Below are positions 20,728 to 30,142 of a DNA stretch of 64,000 bases, piece by piece. Source of the stretch: Odontesthes bonariensis (taxonomy: Eukaryota > Chordata > Actinopteri > Atheriniformes > Atherinopsidae); contig NC_134516.1 in NCBI RefSeq assembly GCF_027942865.1, positions 25,131,322 to 25,195,321 of the forward strand, given 5' to 3'. The first letter of the stretch is position 1. Each line of letters begins with the position of its first letter. A program made the position numbers and the translations under genes. The notes under the pieces are model-generated. The model saw only the letters and a list, made by a program, of their open reading frames with translations. It made no database searches and was not told the DNA's origin.

Positions 20728-21308
20728 ACATGGTTCATAAAACTGATGAAAGAATAAAGACCAGGAAGTGGATCCATTTCAGAAGTTGTTTGTAATTCTG
20801 TACCTCAAGAATAGTTAAAGCCATGAGTAGAAGTGCCTCCAATTGGTTCAAAACTTCATCATATTTTGCAGATATTGTTGGGTTTTCAACTCAGACCCTG
20901 GTGTTCATGAGGAAGTCACTTTCACCAGTTACAGCCAGATCTCATGAAGCGGTGTACTTATTACACGCCAAGTCATTTACTGTGTTTTTACAAGGCTTTT
21001 TTATGCTTTTGCGTATTATTTTCTGCTACATATTTCAAGGAAATGACGTCCTACCCTCAGCTTTTACTCTAAGTCTGACTATTTCACGGTTTGTACGTTC
21101 ATTTTGATGTTATGTAGTGTGACAGGAGGAGAACCTCCACCGTACTGTACCCTAACCATTTGACGTGTTATGTGAACGGAGGAAAATTACACTCTGAAAG
21201 CATAAAATAGGCATAAATGACACTTTAAAAGCTGTGTGCTATTTATACGCACATTCATTAAGTGGACCAGTGAGAAGCATTTAGTAGAAAGCTGATGATA
21301 AATCCTAC

Positions 21309-21382
21309 AGGCACTGCTGGGATTTGAACCCAGGATATCCTGTTTACAAGGCAGGCACTTTGACCAACTAAGCCACAGCGCC
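21309..21382 (-). tRNA. tRNA-Thr (TGT)
   Basis: 74 nt. The acceptor GGCGCTG/CAGTGCC closes with a wobble and the T arm is intact. Anticodon TGT. One mismatch at the loop end of the anticodon stem (CCTGC against ACAGG). Confidence 0.8.
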
Positions 21383-21644
21383 ACATGGTTCATAAAACTG
21401 ATGAAACAATAAAGAGCAGGAACTGGATCCATTTCAGGAAATGAGCGCCAGAGACTCTCCCAAAACTAACTGGGACTTCTAAAAAACATTTTTATCAAGT
21501 CTGACCAAAGAACAGACTAATAATAACCATGATGCTCAATTAAAGGTCCATCAATCGATGAAGAGCAACAATGCAAAGCATTCAGTAAAACCCTGCTAAT
21601 AACCAGTTTCTCATGCTAAGTCATAGCTAGCTCTGAAGGCCCCC

Positions 21645-21718
21645 AGGCTCTGCTGGGATTTGAACCCAGGATCTCCTGTTTACTAGACAGTCACTTTGAC
21701 CAACTAAGCCACAGCGCC
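21645..21718 (-). tRNA. tRNA-Thr (AGT), slightly degenerate
   Basis: 74 nt. Anticodon AGT. One mismatch in the outer anticodon stem pair (ACTGT against ACAGG) and one acceptor change (GGCTCTG on plus). Confidence 0.72.
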
Positions 21719-22395
21719 ACATGGTTTATAAACCTGATGAAAGAATAAAGAGCAGGAACTGGAACCCAGTTCAGAAGTCTGGAAGTTTTGGAAGTCCTGA
21801 GGGGTGTTCCACGAAGCTGGATTCACAGAAAGCCTGGCTTTTCTCGATAGTTCTGGCTTATCAAAGAGAGAGTTCCGCTTGGTTGCACTGCTTGAGCTCC
21901 TGCTCACACTTTTGACGGAGATGCCGCTCACACGTCAAACAGTTTTGCACCTTCTTTAGTTTTTCCTCAGTCATGGAGCAGCCGCTCTCTGCTGCCACTC
22001 TTCTGTCTTTTTCTCCTGTCAGAAAGAAATGTTTCTTCAGCAGCTTTGTCCTCAGAATATCCATCCCATGCTATAAATAGCTGAACTTGTCATTCTTCTG
22101 TCGGTGAGAGTTCTGTCATTTCTCTGATCCATAATCTCGGTCGGCAGCAGAGGCGTTAGAGGGAATCCCCTCGGTTTGTGAAACTGGAAACTTCCACTTG
22201 ACTGGAGGAACTACGGAGGCCTGGAGATGATCCTGCAGGAGCTGGACATCCTCTGAGTGAGGAGTCCCAGCTGCAGCAGAGACCTGGGGTTGTTCTTTTT
22301 CCAACAGTTGGTGGGTTCCTCATAACTTTCCTTACTGCCAAAAGTAATGGGACAAATGTAGAAACCCTCGGGCAAATCGTCGTCTGCCATGTCAC
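21704..22395 (-). pseudogene. Coiled-coil protein gene fragment, copy A
   Basis: On minus, 22395-22120 and 22064-21704 encode pieces of an unknown protein: EKEQPQVSAAAGTPHSEDVQ and, downstream, MDILRTKLLKKHFFLTGEKD plus CERHLRQKCEQELKQCN. The second part is heptad-like and charged. Compared with the copy at 63 kb, about 140 bp of the coiled-coil region are missing here, and frames are broken. I do not recognise the family. Confidence 0.45.
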
Positions 22396-22491
22396 ACCAC
22401 TGAAGTGGAGGAGAGGATTTCTTGGTTTGACTTATTTTGCTTGTTGTTTATGAGTACTTAAAATCACATTTTTTTAAGATAGCAACTAAGC

Positions 22492-23499
22492 GTTGTTTCT
22501 AAGCGCTTGTTAAAATGATTATTTAAGATAGTAATTAAGTGTTTTTTAGGTGATGTGAAAACCGTTTGCTGTGACTTTCAAATCTGCTTCAAAAACTGGA
22601 CGTGTTTCTTCAGATAAACTCCTGACCAGCTGTGAAAAAGCAGTGAAAATGTCTGGCCTGTATAAACTTTGTGATGTCATACAAGATCAGAGATGACATC
22701 GATTGTGATGTCACTACAGTGATGACATCACAGCTTTGTGAAGGCTTCTGTTCTGTCTCTTCTGGTCTGTGGTTCCAACCACAGATTCTGGATGGAAGTG
22801 AAGTCCGGATTCCAGAATGTTGATTTGTGTTCTCTGTTAATCTCTGGACGACTTCAGCCGATTACTTCCTGTCACTGTCACGTTGGAAGGTCCACTTCTG
22901 CCAGTTTTTCAGCAGCCAGTATCATGTTTTCCACCAGCAGTGTTTTCCAAGACAGAATAATGTCAGTTTGTTTAAATGTTACCAAAATAAACTATTACAA
23001 TTACAACAAATGTCATCTCAGGGCACTTCAGTAATAAAGTCCAATTCAGGCCAATTGGAGTTTAATTCATTGTAATTATAATCCAATTAATTCAATTCAG
23101 AATGAATCCAATTCATTCATACAGAGCAATTCAAAAACTATTTCCTCGCTAAGGAAACCAACAGATGGCACCGAACTTGCACTATTTCTAATTAGATAGA
23201 ACTTTTTAACAGTTCTAAGATCATATCTTTCTGGCTTTATTTGCATTTTACAAAGAGTCCCGAGTAATTATGAAAGTGGGGTTTTAATTAGAAGAAAAAG
23301 CCTCAAAATAAAGTGATTTTTAGGAGTATGCAGGGATTCATTTCCATCTAATGAACAGCTCAGTTATATTAAACAGTGGGCCGTGTGAGCAGCAATCAGG
23401 GGAGTAAGGAGTTCACAGATCATAGACAGAGGCAACCGTCCAACTATTCAAAGCTTTTAAAATGATTAATAAAATCTGACAGGTAACCAGGGAAGGAAG
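22492..23499. repeat. 1-kb interspersed repeat, copy 2
   Basis: Matches 5829-6835 almost throughout, including the TGACATCA cluster and CAATTCA tract. Here the sequence continues on its right into a longer L2-like LINE piece. The left part overlaps the segmental duplication. Confidence 0.75.
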
Positions 23500-23870
23500 T
23501 CCTTTAATCCTGGAAATATTCTCCAGGTGATAGTCGGCTGACTTCCTAACTGACCTGATCTGGCTGCTGAAGCTCAGCTCTGAGTCCATAATAACACCCA
23601 GATTCCTGCTTGGTTTGTGCTTTTTAACATCACAGCCTGAAGCTGAGCTCAGATTTTTAACAGCTGACAATGACCTCTGTTTTCTCTTTGTTTAGCTGCA
23701 GGAAGTTCTGGATCATCCGGTTGGTTATTTGTTGGAGGCTCTTTGCTGGGCCAGTTATTCCTCTGTGCCAGCAGCTGAGCACCAGTTCTGCCAAAACTAA
23801 CAGGAAACATCATCCTGCACCGCTGGATTATCAACAAGTGACACTGACCAAGTCAGGAGATTAAAAAGGA
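23413..23870 (-). mobile_element. L2-like LINE fragment: end of RT
   Basis: On minus the sequence reads LQLNKEKTEVIV, then RNLGVIMDSELSFSSQIRSV and HLENISRIKGLPS. This is the thumb and C-terminal region of L2/Maui-type reverse transcriptases in fish (typically NLGVI-D--LSF---I). Only a few hundred bases survive and the frame changes once. Confidence 0.7.
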
Positions 23871-24170
23871 TGCAGAGGATAGTCAACCATCTCCTAAACA
23901 CGGGACTTGTGTTTGACACCAGTCTTTGAACTGCTGTGAGACCGTTGTTTCCTTCATTCGTTTTTCACCTTTTTTTCCAAAACTACTTGGTCGAAAGGTG
24001 TAAAACATTAAAAGTACTGGGTTAAAGTTAGAAAAGCATCATGTGGGAAATAAAATACATTTTTGGGGGAAAAACTTGGCCAATAAGACCAGGAGCTCCT
24101 GACCTGTCTCATGCATTTCAGTAAGACCTCGGGAAATTGGACCAAAAAGGGCAAAACATGTCTCCTTTAA

Positions 24171-24939
24171 CTAGAACTTCCAGGATTTTTCTACCTACCT
24201 AGAAGTACCAGAGAGGGGTCATTTGACCCAGCGCCTTTTACCGAATACACTAATCACTCATTTTGTTATGGTAATGAGGCTGTTAGGGGCCGTGTGTGGG
24301 GTGAGGGGTGAGGGGGTCACACCTTACAGTGGTAACAGCCAAGACAAACAGGGACAGACAGCTTCTTCCCAAGGGCTGTCAGCCTCCAAAATCACCACAG
24401 GTAAATAGCAACTTGCATGAAGATATCAGCAGCAAAGACAGATAGCACAGTTTGGGAGACAGTGTGTTACAGTTTTTCTCCATTGGTTTGGCTCATTTCT
24501 TGAAACTGAGATGTCATTCTCAAAACATGGACAAATCCCAAAACTAATTTGCAGTTCCTCACAACAGAATGGCATTTATCATTGCTTTCATCAAATTTCA
24601 AATGCTTTTGTACATGTCTCAATCATTTAGTACATCCTTGCAAATGGCTATGTACAAGTATCCTACAGTTGACACAATCAGCTTACATTTAGTACAATTT
24701 TCAAATGAATGTACCTTGCTGATCTATCCCAATTGGTTATCTATCGCAATTGTTAGATGGATAAATACCAGTGCATGTGGACTACTGCTTCACTTCCCTC
24801 AAGAATTTTGTGGTGAAAGAAGCTCCTCTCCAAGGAACGAAGATGCAGAGAAATAGCACTCAACCCACATTTCCACAACAAAAGGAGTGTCCGCAGGGGG
24901 TCCAAAGGGTCAAATGACCCCTCCGTGGTAGTTCTAGTA
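24171..24939. mobile_element. piggyBac-like non-autonomous element
   Basis: The element is flanked by TTAA on both sides (24167-24170 and 24940-24943). The ends share inverted CTAGAACT, followed by GGGGTCATTTGACCC on the left and GGGTCAAATGACCCC on the right. TTAA is the hallmark target of piggyBac-type transposons. The 769-bp interior encodes no transposase. The match between the tips is imperfect. Confidence 0.6.
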
Positions 24940-25277
24940 TTAACACTAGACCAACAAGAGCTACATCTCAGACTCTACAGGCCTCAGTTAACCTGTTAAA
25001 TGTGTCAGTGGGTCGGTGTGAAAACTCAACATCTAGGATGTTATTTCCAGCTTCTACGTTTAACTGAAATAGAAAATCTGAGAATTACGACAATTTGGGT
25101 AGAGCTATTTTACGACAGGAAAATATTTGGCCGTGACTAAGTGCCTTTAGCACAGACAGGAGGGTGGAGGCGAGAGGAGACAATGAGGCTGATACCAGAG
25201 CAACCAGATGAGCCTCCAGCGTCCACCTGTCCTGATAGTCCCTCACAAGCAGCTGTCTGTTGTTAGCACGTTAAGCT

Positions 25278-25355
25278 TTGATTGGTCTGGGCTGGTCTGT
25301 GGCATTATTTATAACCCTTCACCCTTGCTGTTTCTTCTCATAGCTTGTTTTCACC
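25278..25355 (+). promoter_or_regulatory. Core promoter of secreted-protein gene 1
   Basis: An inverted CCAAT box (GATTGGTC, about 25279-25286) and a TATA-like TATTTATAAC (about 25306-25315) precede the ATG at 25356 by about 75 and 45 bp. The arrangement fits a strong, tissue-restricted promoter with a short leader. Position is seen; function is inferred. Confidence 0.5.
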
Positions 25356-27016
25356 ATGACAGCTGCTGGGTTCTTCCTGAGGTATAAGCACAAGCTGCCT
25401 TTTACAGTTTTTGATTGATTGATTGGAAACATTAGTTAATATTGCATTCTTACTCTTTGTTGTACATAATTTCAGGGTTTCCCTCTTTGCCTTGTTGACT
25501 GCTGCTACATGGGGTTTTCCCACTAAAGGTGTGCTATCATCTGTTGTGGTAAAACATTACATGCTTGCTTGAATCAGCTTCTGCTAAACTTGTTCTCATG
25601 CACCCAGGTTCAAAATCAGCAGGCCAGAGCAGCAGCGGCACAAGAGCTGCAGGTCATTTTGGCTCTTACCAGGGAGCAGCCGCTGGCCGCCCGGTGACCG
25701 TGCCCTACACTGCTTCCAGTGACGTTTATATGGCGACACCTGTGCTATCCTCTGGTCTAAGTCAACCTGTTCTTCAGGCAGACCCAAGATTCAGTGGCTA
25801 TGGCTCATTTGTGCCAACGCAACTGGTTGTCCAAGCTCCCGGCCTTGTCCAAGCTCCCGGCCTTGTCCAAGCTCCCGGCCTTGTCCAAGCTCCCGGCCTT
25901 GTCCAAGCTCCCGGCCTTGTCCAAGCTCCTGGCTTTGTCCAAGGTGCTCTTCAGGCAGACCCAAGATTCAGCAGCTCTGGCTCCGTTGTGCCCGTGCAAA
26001 TGGCTGTGCAAGCTTCTGGTGTCCCACAGGCTGTTCAGACGGGTCCAGCATTGAGCAGCTTGAGCTCTGGCCTGCCCGCAACAGGATACTCTACTGTCAC
26101 TTATGTGCCTGTAAACGTAGGCTCTGACGCTGGTGCTCTGCAACCTGGAGCTGCCCAATCTGGACCACAAGGTAACTCTTCTGCTTGAAGTGTAGATAGC
26201 CCAAAATATGTTTGGATGCCTAAAGGTGTCTGTGTGTTTTCATGTAGTCACTAGCAAATTTAGCCAAACTCTATTCTGAAGCTGAAACCTGCTGTGTTTG
26301 AATTGTAAAAAATTCAGAACATGTGTATTAAAACAAAATGATGCTCAGTGGTGTAATGGCTCCCTTCTGCTTGGAGGAAAGGCCCTTCACTTTAAGCAGC
26401 CTTACTGGGGCACCAAAGCGAACCCGAGCATTGCACCTGTACTTTTCATTTGGCCTGCTCAAAATCTCTGGAGAGGGGGTTGAGCTTTTAACTTTACATC
26501 CTAGGAAACTGATGTTAACACTCTGTGGTTTCAGAACTTCTGCTGTGAAAAGGACTAATTGTGAAATGTCTCCACACAGAAACCCAGTGGGCTATTGCTC
26601 CCTCAGTCTTTGAGGATGCGTCAGCCCAAGCCCTCAGCCTCACTGACGTTCTCCCTGCAGCCCCTCTGTCACCACCTGGCCCTGTCCTCCAGTCAGGGGA
26701 GACCTCCAGTGTCACCAAGGAAGCTGAACTCGGGAATTACCAGCAGCAGACGGAGGAATTCGGCTACCCGGATGACCGCCAAGGGTCTGGACCGGGATCC
26801 GCAACCGTACTGGTGCCACGCTTTGGTGTGGGTGGATCTCCTAACTTTGACTACAGGCTTTTGTACGGCTTGTACCCCTCTGGAACCTACAGCACCTTCA
26901 GCCAGCAGCATGAGAAGGGCAAAGACTACTTTCAGGACGTCCACTACTTGAAGGAGCATATTACTGACAGCCATGGTTCTGGGCAGCAGAAAAAGTTCTT
27001 CCCAAGTGCCCGCTAG
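25356..27016 (+). CDS. Secreted low-complexity protein, gene 1 (359 aa, 4 exons)
   Basis: I do not recognise this family. Exons are 25356-25381, 25476-25528, 25608-26171 and 26580-27016; all junctions are GT-AG and the joined length (1080 nt) keeps one open frame. Exons 1-2 encode a signal peptide (MTAAGFFLRVSLFALLTAAT, then WGFP), so the product is secreted. Exon 3 is rich in Ser, Gly, Gln, Ala and Val, with six 6-residue repeats of the type APGLVQ and two ADPRFS...G blocks. Exon 4 is Pro/Ser-rich and ends in a more structured, Tyr/Phe-rich, basic tail. There are no Cys residues in exon 3. A probable 3'UTR intron (about 27033-27101) and AATAAA at 27526-27531 follow. A structural matrix or egg-coat role is possible but only a guess. 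Confidence 0.75.
25830..25937 (+). repeat. 18-bp coding tandem repeat in gene 1
   Basis: Six copies of CAAGCTCCCGGCCTTGTC, five identical and the last with two changes, encode repeated QAPGLV. The near identity of the units suggests recent expansion or contraction. Confidence 0.9.
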
Positions 27017-27139
27017 AGCTGAACATGTGCAGAGGGTATGTTGAGTGGTACCTGCAAATGTCTTTATCTCAATGCTTTAACTAATCTGGTTCTGTTTCAG
27101 ATTGGAAAGCTGAATCCCAACGGCACAAGATTCTTTTTA

Positions 27140-27514
27140 GGCTGCGGCTACACGGAAACGTTTTTCACTGTAAACGATACTTTTTCTTATCGTTTCGCTG
27201 TCGCGGCCACACGGAGCCGGCGTTCCCACTACCCCAAAACGATAGTTTTTGAAAACGGGTTCCAGAGTGGGAAAGTTTGAAAACGGCCTCGTTTCGTTTC
27301 CATTGTTACAGCGAAAACGTTTTTGCGTCAGTCACACGTTGACGCTGTGAGCCAATTTTAACACTTCTCTATTGTCTCACAGCGTGGCGTGACACAGTGG
27401 CGTGTGTACTGCATCGTTTCATCGTTCTCGTCTGGACAGCAGCGCGTTTCCGTGTGGTCGCAAGAATTTTCGTACCCGTTTTCAAAAAAAACCTCGTTTC
27501 GTTTTCGTGTAGCC
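27140..27514. mobile_element. MITE in the 3' UTR of gene 1 (TTA TSD)
   Basis: The ends are GGCTGCGGCTACACGGAAAC and, inverted, GGCTACACGAAAACGAAACG, each next to TTA (27137-27139 and 27515-27517). The 375-bp interior is largely palindromic, with many GAAAACG/CGTTTTC words. It splits the last exon just before the poly(A) signal. The TTA target duplication suits a Harbinger-type MITE. Confidence 0.65.
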
Positions 27515-27531
27515 TTAGTCTTTGAATAAAA

Positions 27532-28791
27532 TCTTGTCAAATGATCTCGCTTCAGAGTGATTGACTAAGGGAAACAATGGCCTGTGTACACCATCTGGGT
27601 TCAAGGCAAATGGCAGGCATCCCCTGTCATATTTGACTCGGACATTCTGCTTTTGGTTTCAAACATGGCTTCTCAAAGCCCTGCATCTTGAGAGGAATTA
27701 CTATGGAAGTGTTAAATAGTTGCTCAATTGACTATAGCGATCAGCTACAGCATCCTTTACAGCCATTTCTCCACACCTGTACATAGCAGCCAGACACAAC
27801 CCCTTCTATAGGTTGCTGAGTGCACGGTAGCCAACCTGAAGGCTTGCCAACCCAACGTTGTGCTTGAAATACTTGGCTGGATACTCATATTCTTCTACAG
27901 TTGAGCCACAGCCAGTGCTGTCTTCAGTCTTGTCAAATGATGACCTTGCCTAGGGTTTTTTTTTTTTTTTTTGGCTTAAGTTAACAGACTTAACTACTTG
28001 TATAGGTGGTTTATTCAAGTTGAAACATTTAACAATTTTTCATGTTATGCAAAGTCTATTTTCTAGATGTAACCTCATGTTGCTGGTGGTCGACTGATAC
28101 AGTAACTGTAGCTCGTATACAACTGTCAAGGCTTCTAAATTTTTCCATCAACTGACCAAAATCTGAAGTATTTCCAAGCGGAAATCCTTTATATATTATT
28201 GGGGGTTAAAATCACTTTCTTTGTGTCTGCAGTCAAGTTGGGCCCTAAACTTTCTGCCATCAACTTTCAGCAGTGACGCTTTACCAGACGGTGTGAGTCC
28301 TGTGACCTGACCCCGTCATGCAGTGTGCCGACTCAAGGCAGACGGCAGATGTTTTTCAACATTCAAATATTAATTTTCACCACTTTTTTTTTTTTTTTTT
28401 TTTAAAACCTATTCAAATTTAGAATATTCTTTGACAACCCTACCCTGTACCACTCTACTATTGTACTTTAATAGGCAACTTGTTGCCTTTCCACTCTGTA
28501 ATGGCAGGTTGTGCCAGAACATGCCTATTGATGTTGCATGCTCTGAATGCAATAGTCAAATCCTGCAGTAACAAATGCATGGAGCAGTTTTACTTCATCA
28601 CTAAGACAGGATGTTCCTGATTTTAACAATATTACAAAGGTGAAAGAAGGCAGTCCTAGAAACCTGTTTTATGTGTGCGTTGAATCATAAATTCTGGTCA
28701 AAAATAACTCCAAGGTTCCTCACTGGAACTATCTTACCATCCATTTACTTTACTCAATGTATCCAGTTTAGGGTAGTGGAAGCCTTTGGCC
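27532..28791. other. Intergenic, nothing recognised
   Basis: It contains poly-T tracts near 27957 and 28384 and AT-rich unique-looking sequence. The open frames are short and without motifs. Confidence 0.35.
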
Positions 28792-28891
28792 CAGTGATAC
28801 TATTTTTTTTTTTTTCCACAAGAGCCACATTGGCAGAGCAAAATCAAGGGAAGAGCCACTTTTATGAGTGAGTGAAAGGTCTGTGGACTCA

Positions 28892-30142
28892 ATGATGATG
28901 GCGGATGGCTGTGAGCGTGGCATGGGAGCTCCTGGCTTTAAGCACCGGCCTCGAGAAAAACCCACAATTTATAAGACCATTGATGGGCTTGTTATCGTTG
29001 AGGATGAGTTCCTTAATTTCCTTGCGGTTAAAATTAAAACGATGACTCAGGACGAACTCGTTCTGATAGCATCAAGCACTTTTGACACCGAGTGGATTGA
29101 GTCCTCCAAAACTACTCTGTTTGAACTCTGCCCTAACACCAAGCTGCGGTGTGTGCAACACAAAGGCATTCAGAAGGACGCCAACAATATCAAAAGCTGC
29201 TTAAAACTGTTAAATGAATGCGGAGATAAAACTCCTAGATTTGTATCCCACTATCTTGATGAGTTACCACCAGTGACATTTAATAGCCTGGACGTGTCAA
29301 GCTTGCTATCTAAGATGGAGCGGCTGCACAGTGAAGTATCTACGCTGAGACAAGCAGTCTCACTCCAGGCAGATGCTGGCGAGAACCTGCGGGCCATGAC
29401 TGTGTCCATAGGCCATCGAGTTAACGCTGTGGAGCGACAGTTGGGAGCAAGCAGTGATGGAGGACAAGACAGCTCGTCGGGGGAGAAGGAGAGGAGGATG
29501 GGGTGCGCTTCTGGCTCTCTACCGAAACCCACCTGTGCTCGTCCGCCTGAATCCCCTCGCACTGGCTTGACCTCGGGCGACGGGGGTGTCTGTGGCAAGG
29601 AAGGGGCGAGGAGTGGGACCACCGCTCGATCATGCCCGACTCCAGAAGGGAATATGGTTAATTCACCAGACTGGAGCGGTGTGGTGAAAAGGGGCCGACC
29701 GCGGAAAAATCATGCTGGGAGACAAATCGCAGTGGGTGCTGGTAAACCCGCACGGAAGACGTCTAAGCCTATTGTTGGCACTGGAACGCAAGGGAATATC
29801 AGTGTGATCCGCACTAAACTGGTAAGTCTTTTTGCTACTAAATTCTCACCGGACCTTAATGCAGAGACCTTGGCTAAATACCTGAGTGGCCAACTGGGGC
29901 GTAGCGTGAACTGTCAACGCATTACCACTGCGGGCAATCGATACAGCTCATTTAAAGTATCTGCGGAATGCAATGAAATTGAGGAAATGTACGATCCAGA
30001 ACTATGGCCGGAGGGCTCTGTTGTGAGGCGTTATTACGAGCCACGCAAAGCGAATGGGTTGGGGGCTACCACAGCAAGGCCTCTCTCTGACTCTGGTGTT
30101 CTGAGTGGGGCTGCTGCCACACTGTGTAATTCCACTGCATGA
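28892..30142 (+). CDS. LINE ORF1 protein (416 aa)
   Basis: An RNA-binding chaperone-type protein of the LINE. I choose the ATG at 28892 (MMMADGCERG) because the frame upstream starts with GTG at the very first base of the element. There is a coiled-coil-like stretch near residues 140-190 (SLLSKMERLHSEVSTLRQAV), then a low-complexity Ser/Gly/Pro region. An RRM-like C-terminal domain follows (LFATKFSPDLNAETLAKYL...YSSFKVSAECNE...WPEGSVVRRYYEP), as in CR1/L2-group ORF1 proteins. It stops at TGA overlapping the ORF2 start. Confidence 0.8.
   Translation: MMMADGCERGMGAPGFKHRPREKPTIYKTIDGLVIVEDEFLNFLAVKIKTMTQDELVLIASSTFDTEWIESSKTTLFELCPNTKLRCVQHKGIQKDANNIKSCLKLLNECGDKTPRFVSHYLDELPPVTFNSLDVSSLLSKMERLHSEVSTLRQAVSLQADAGENLRAMTVSIGHRVNAVERQLGASSDGGQDSSSGEKERRMGCASGSLPKPTCARPPESPRTGLTSGDGGVCGKEGARSGTTARSCPTPEGNMVNSPDWSGVVKRGRPRKNHAGRQIAVGAGKPARKTSKPIVGTGTQGNISVIRTKLVSLFATKFSPDLNAETLAKYLSGQLGRSVNCQRITTAGNRYSSFKVSAECNEIEEMYDPELWPEGSVVRRYYEPRKANGLGATTARPLSDSGVLSGAAATLCNSTA

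Larger units (their letters stand above)
17917..22612 (+). repeat. Segmental duplication, copy A
   Basis: Colinear with 59172-64000 on the same strand: the last tRNA-Ser end, Harbinger element at the same site, tRNA-Thr copies, and coiled-coil fragment. Identity is high by eye, with small indels (15 bp inside Harbinger near 59932; ~140 bp in the coiled-coil gene). The homology reaches the window end, so the true length is unknown. Confidence 0.9.

Noticed and set aside
20823-21107. 94-codon open frame conserved in both duplication copies (also 62094-62378)
   Set aside because: Conservation is explained by the recent duplication; no domain or signal is visible.
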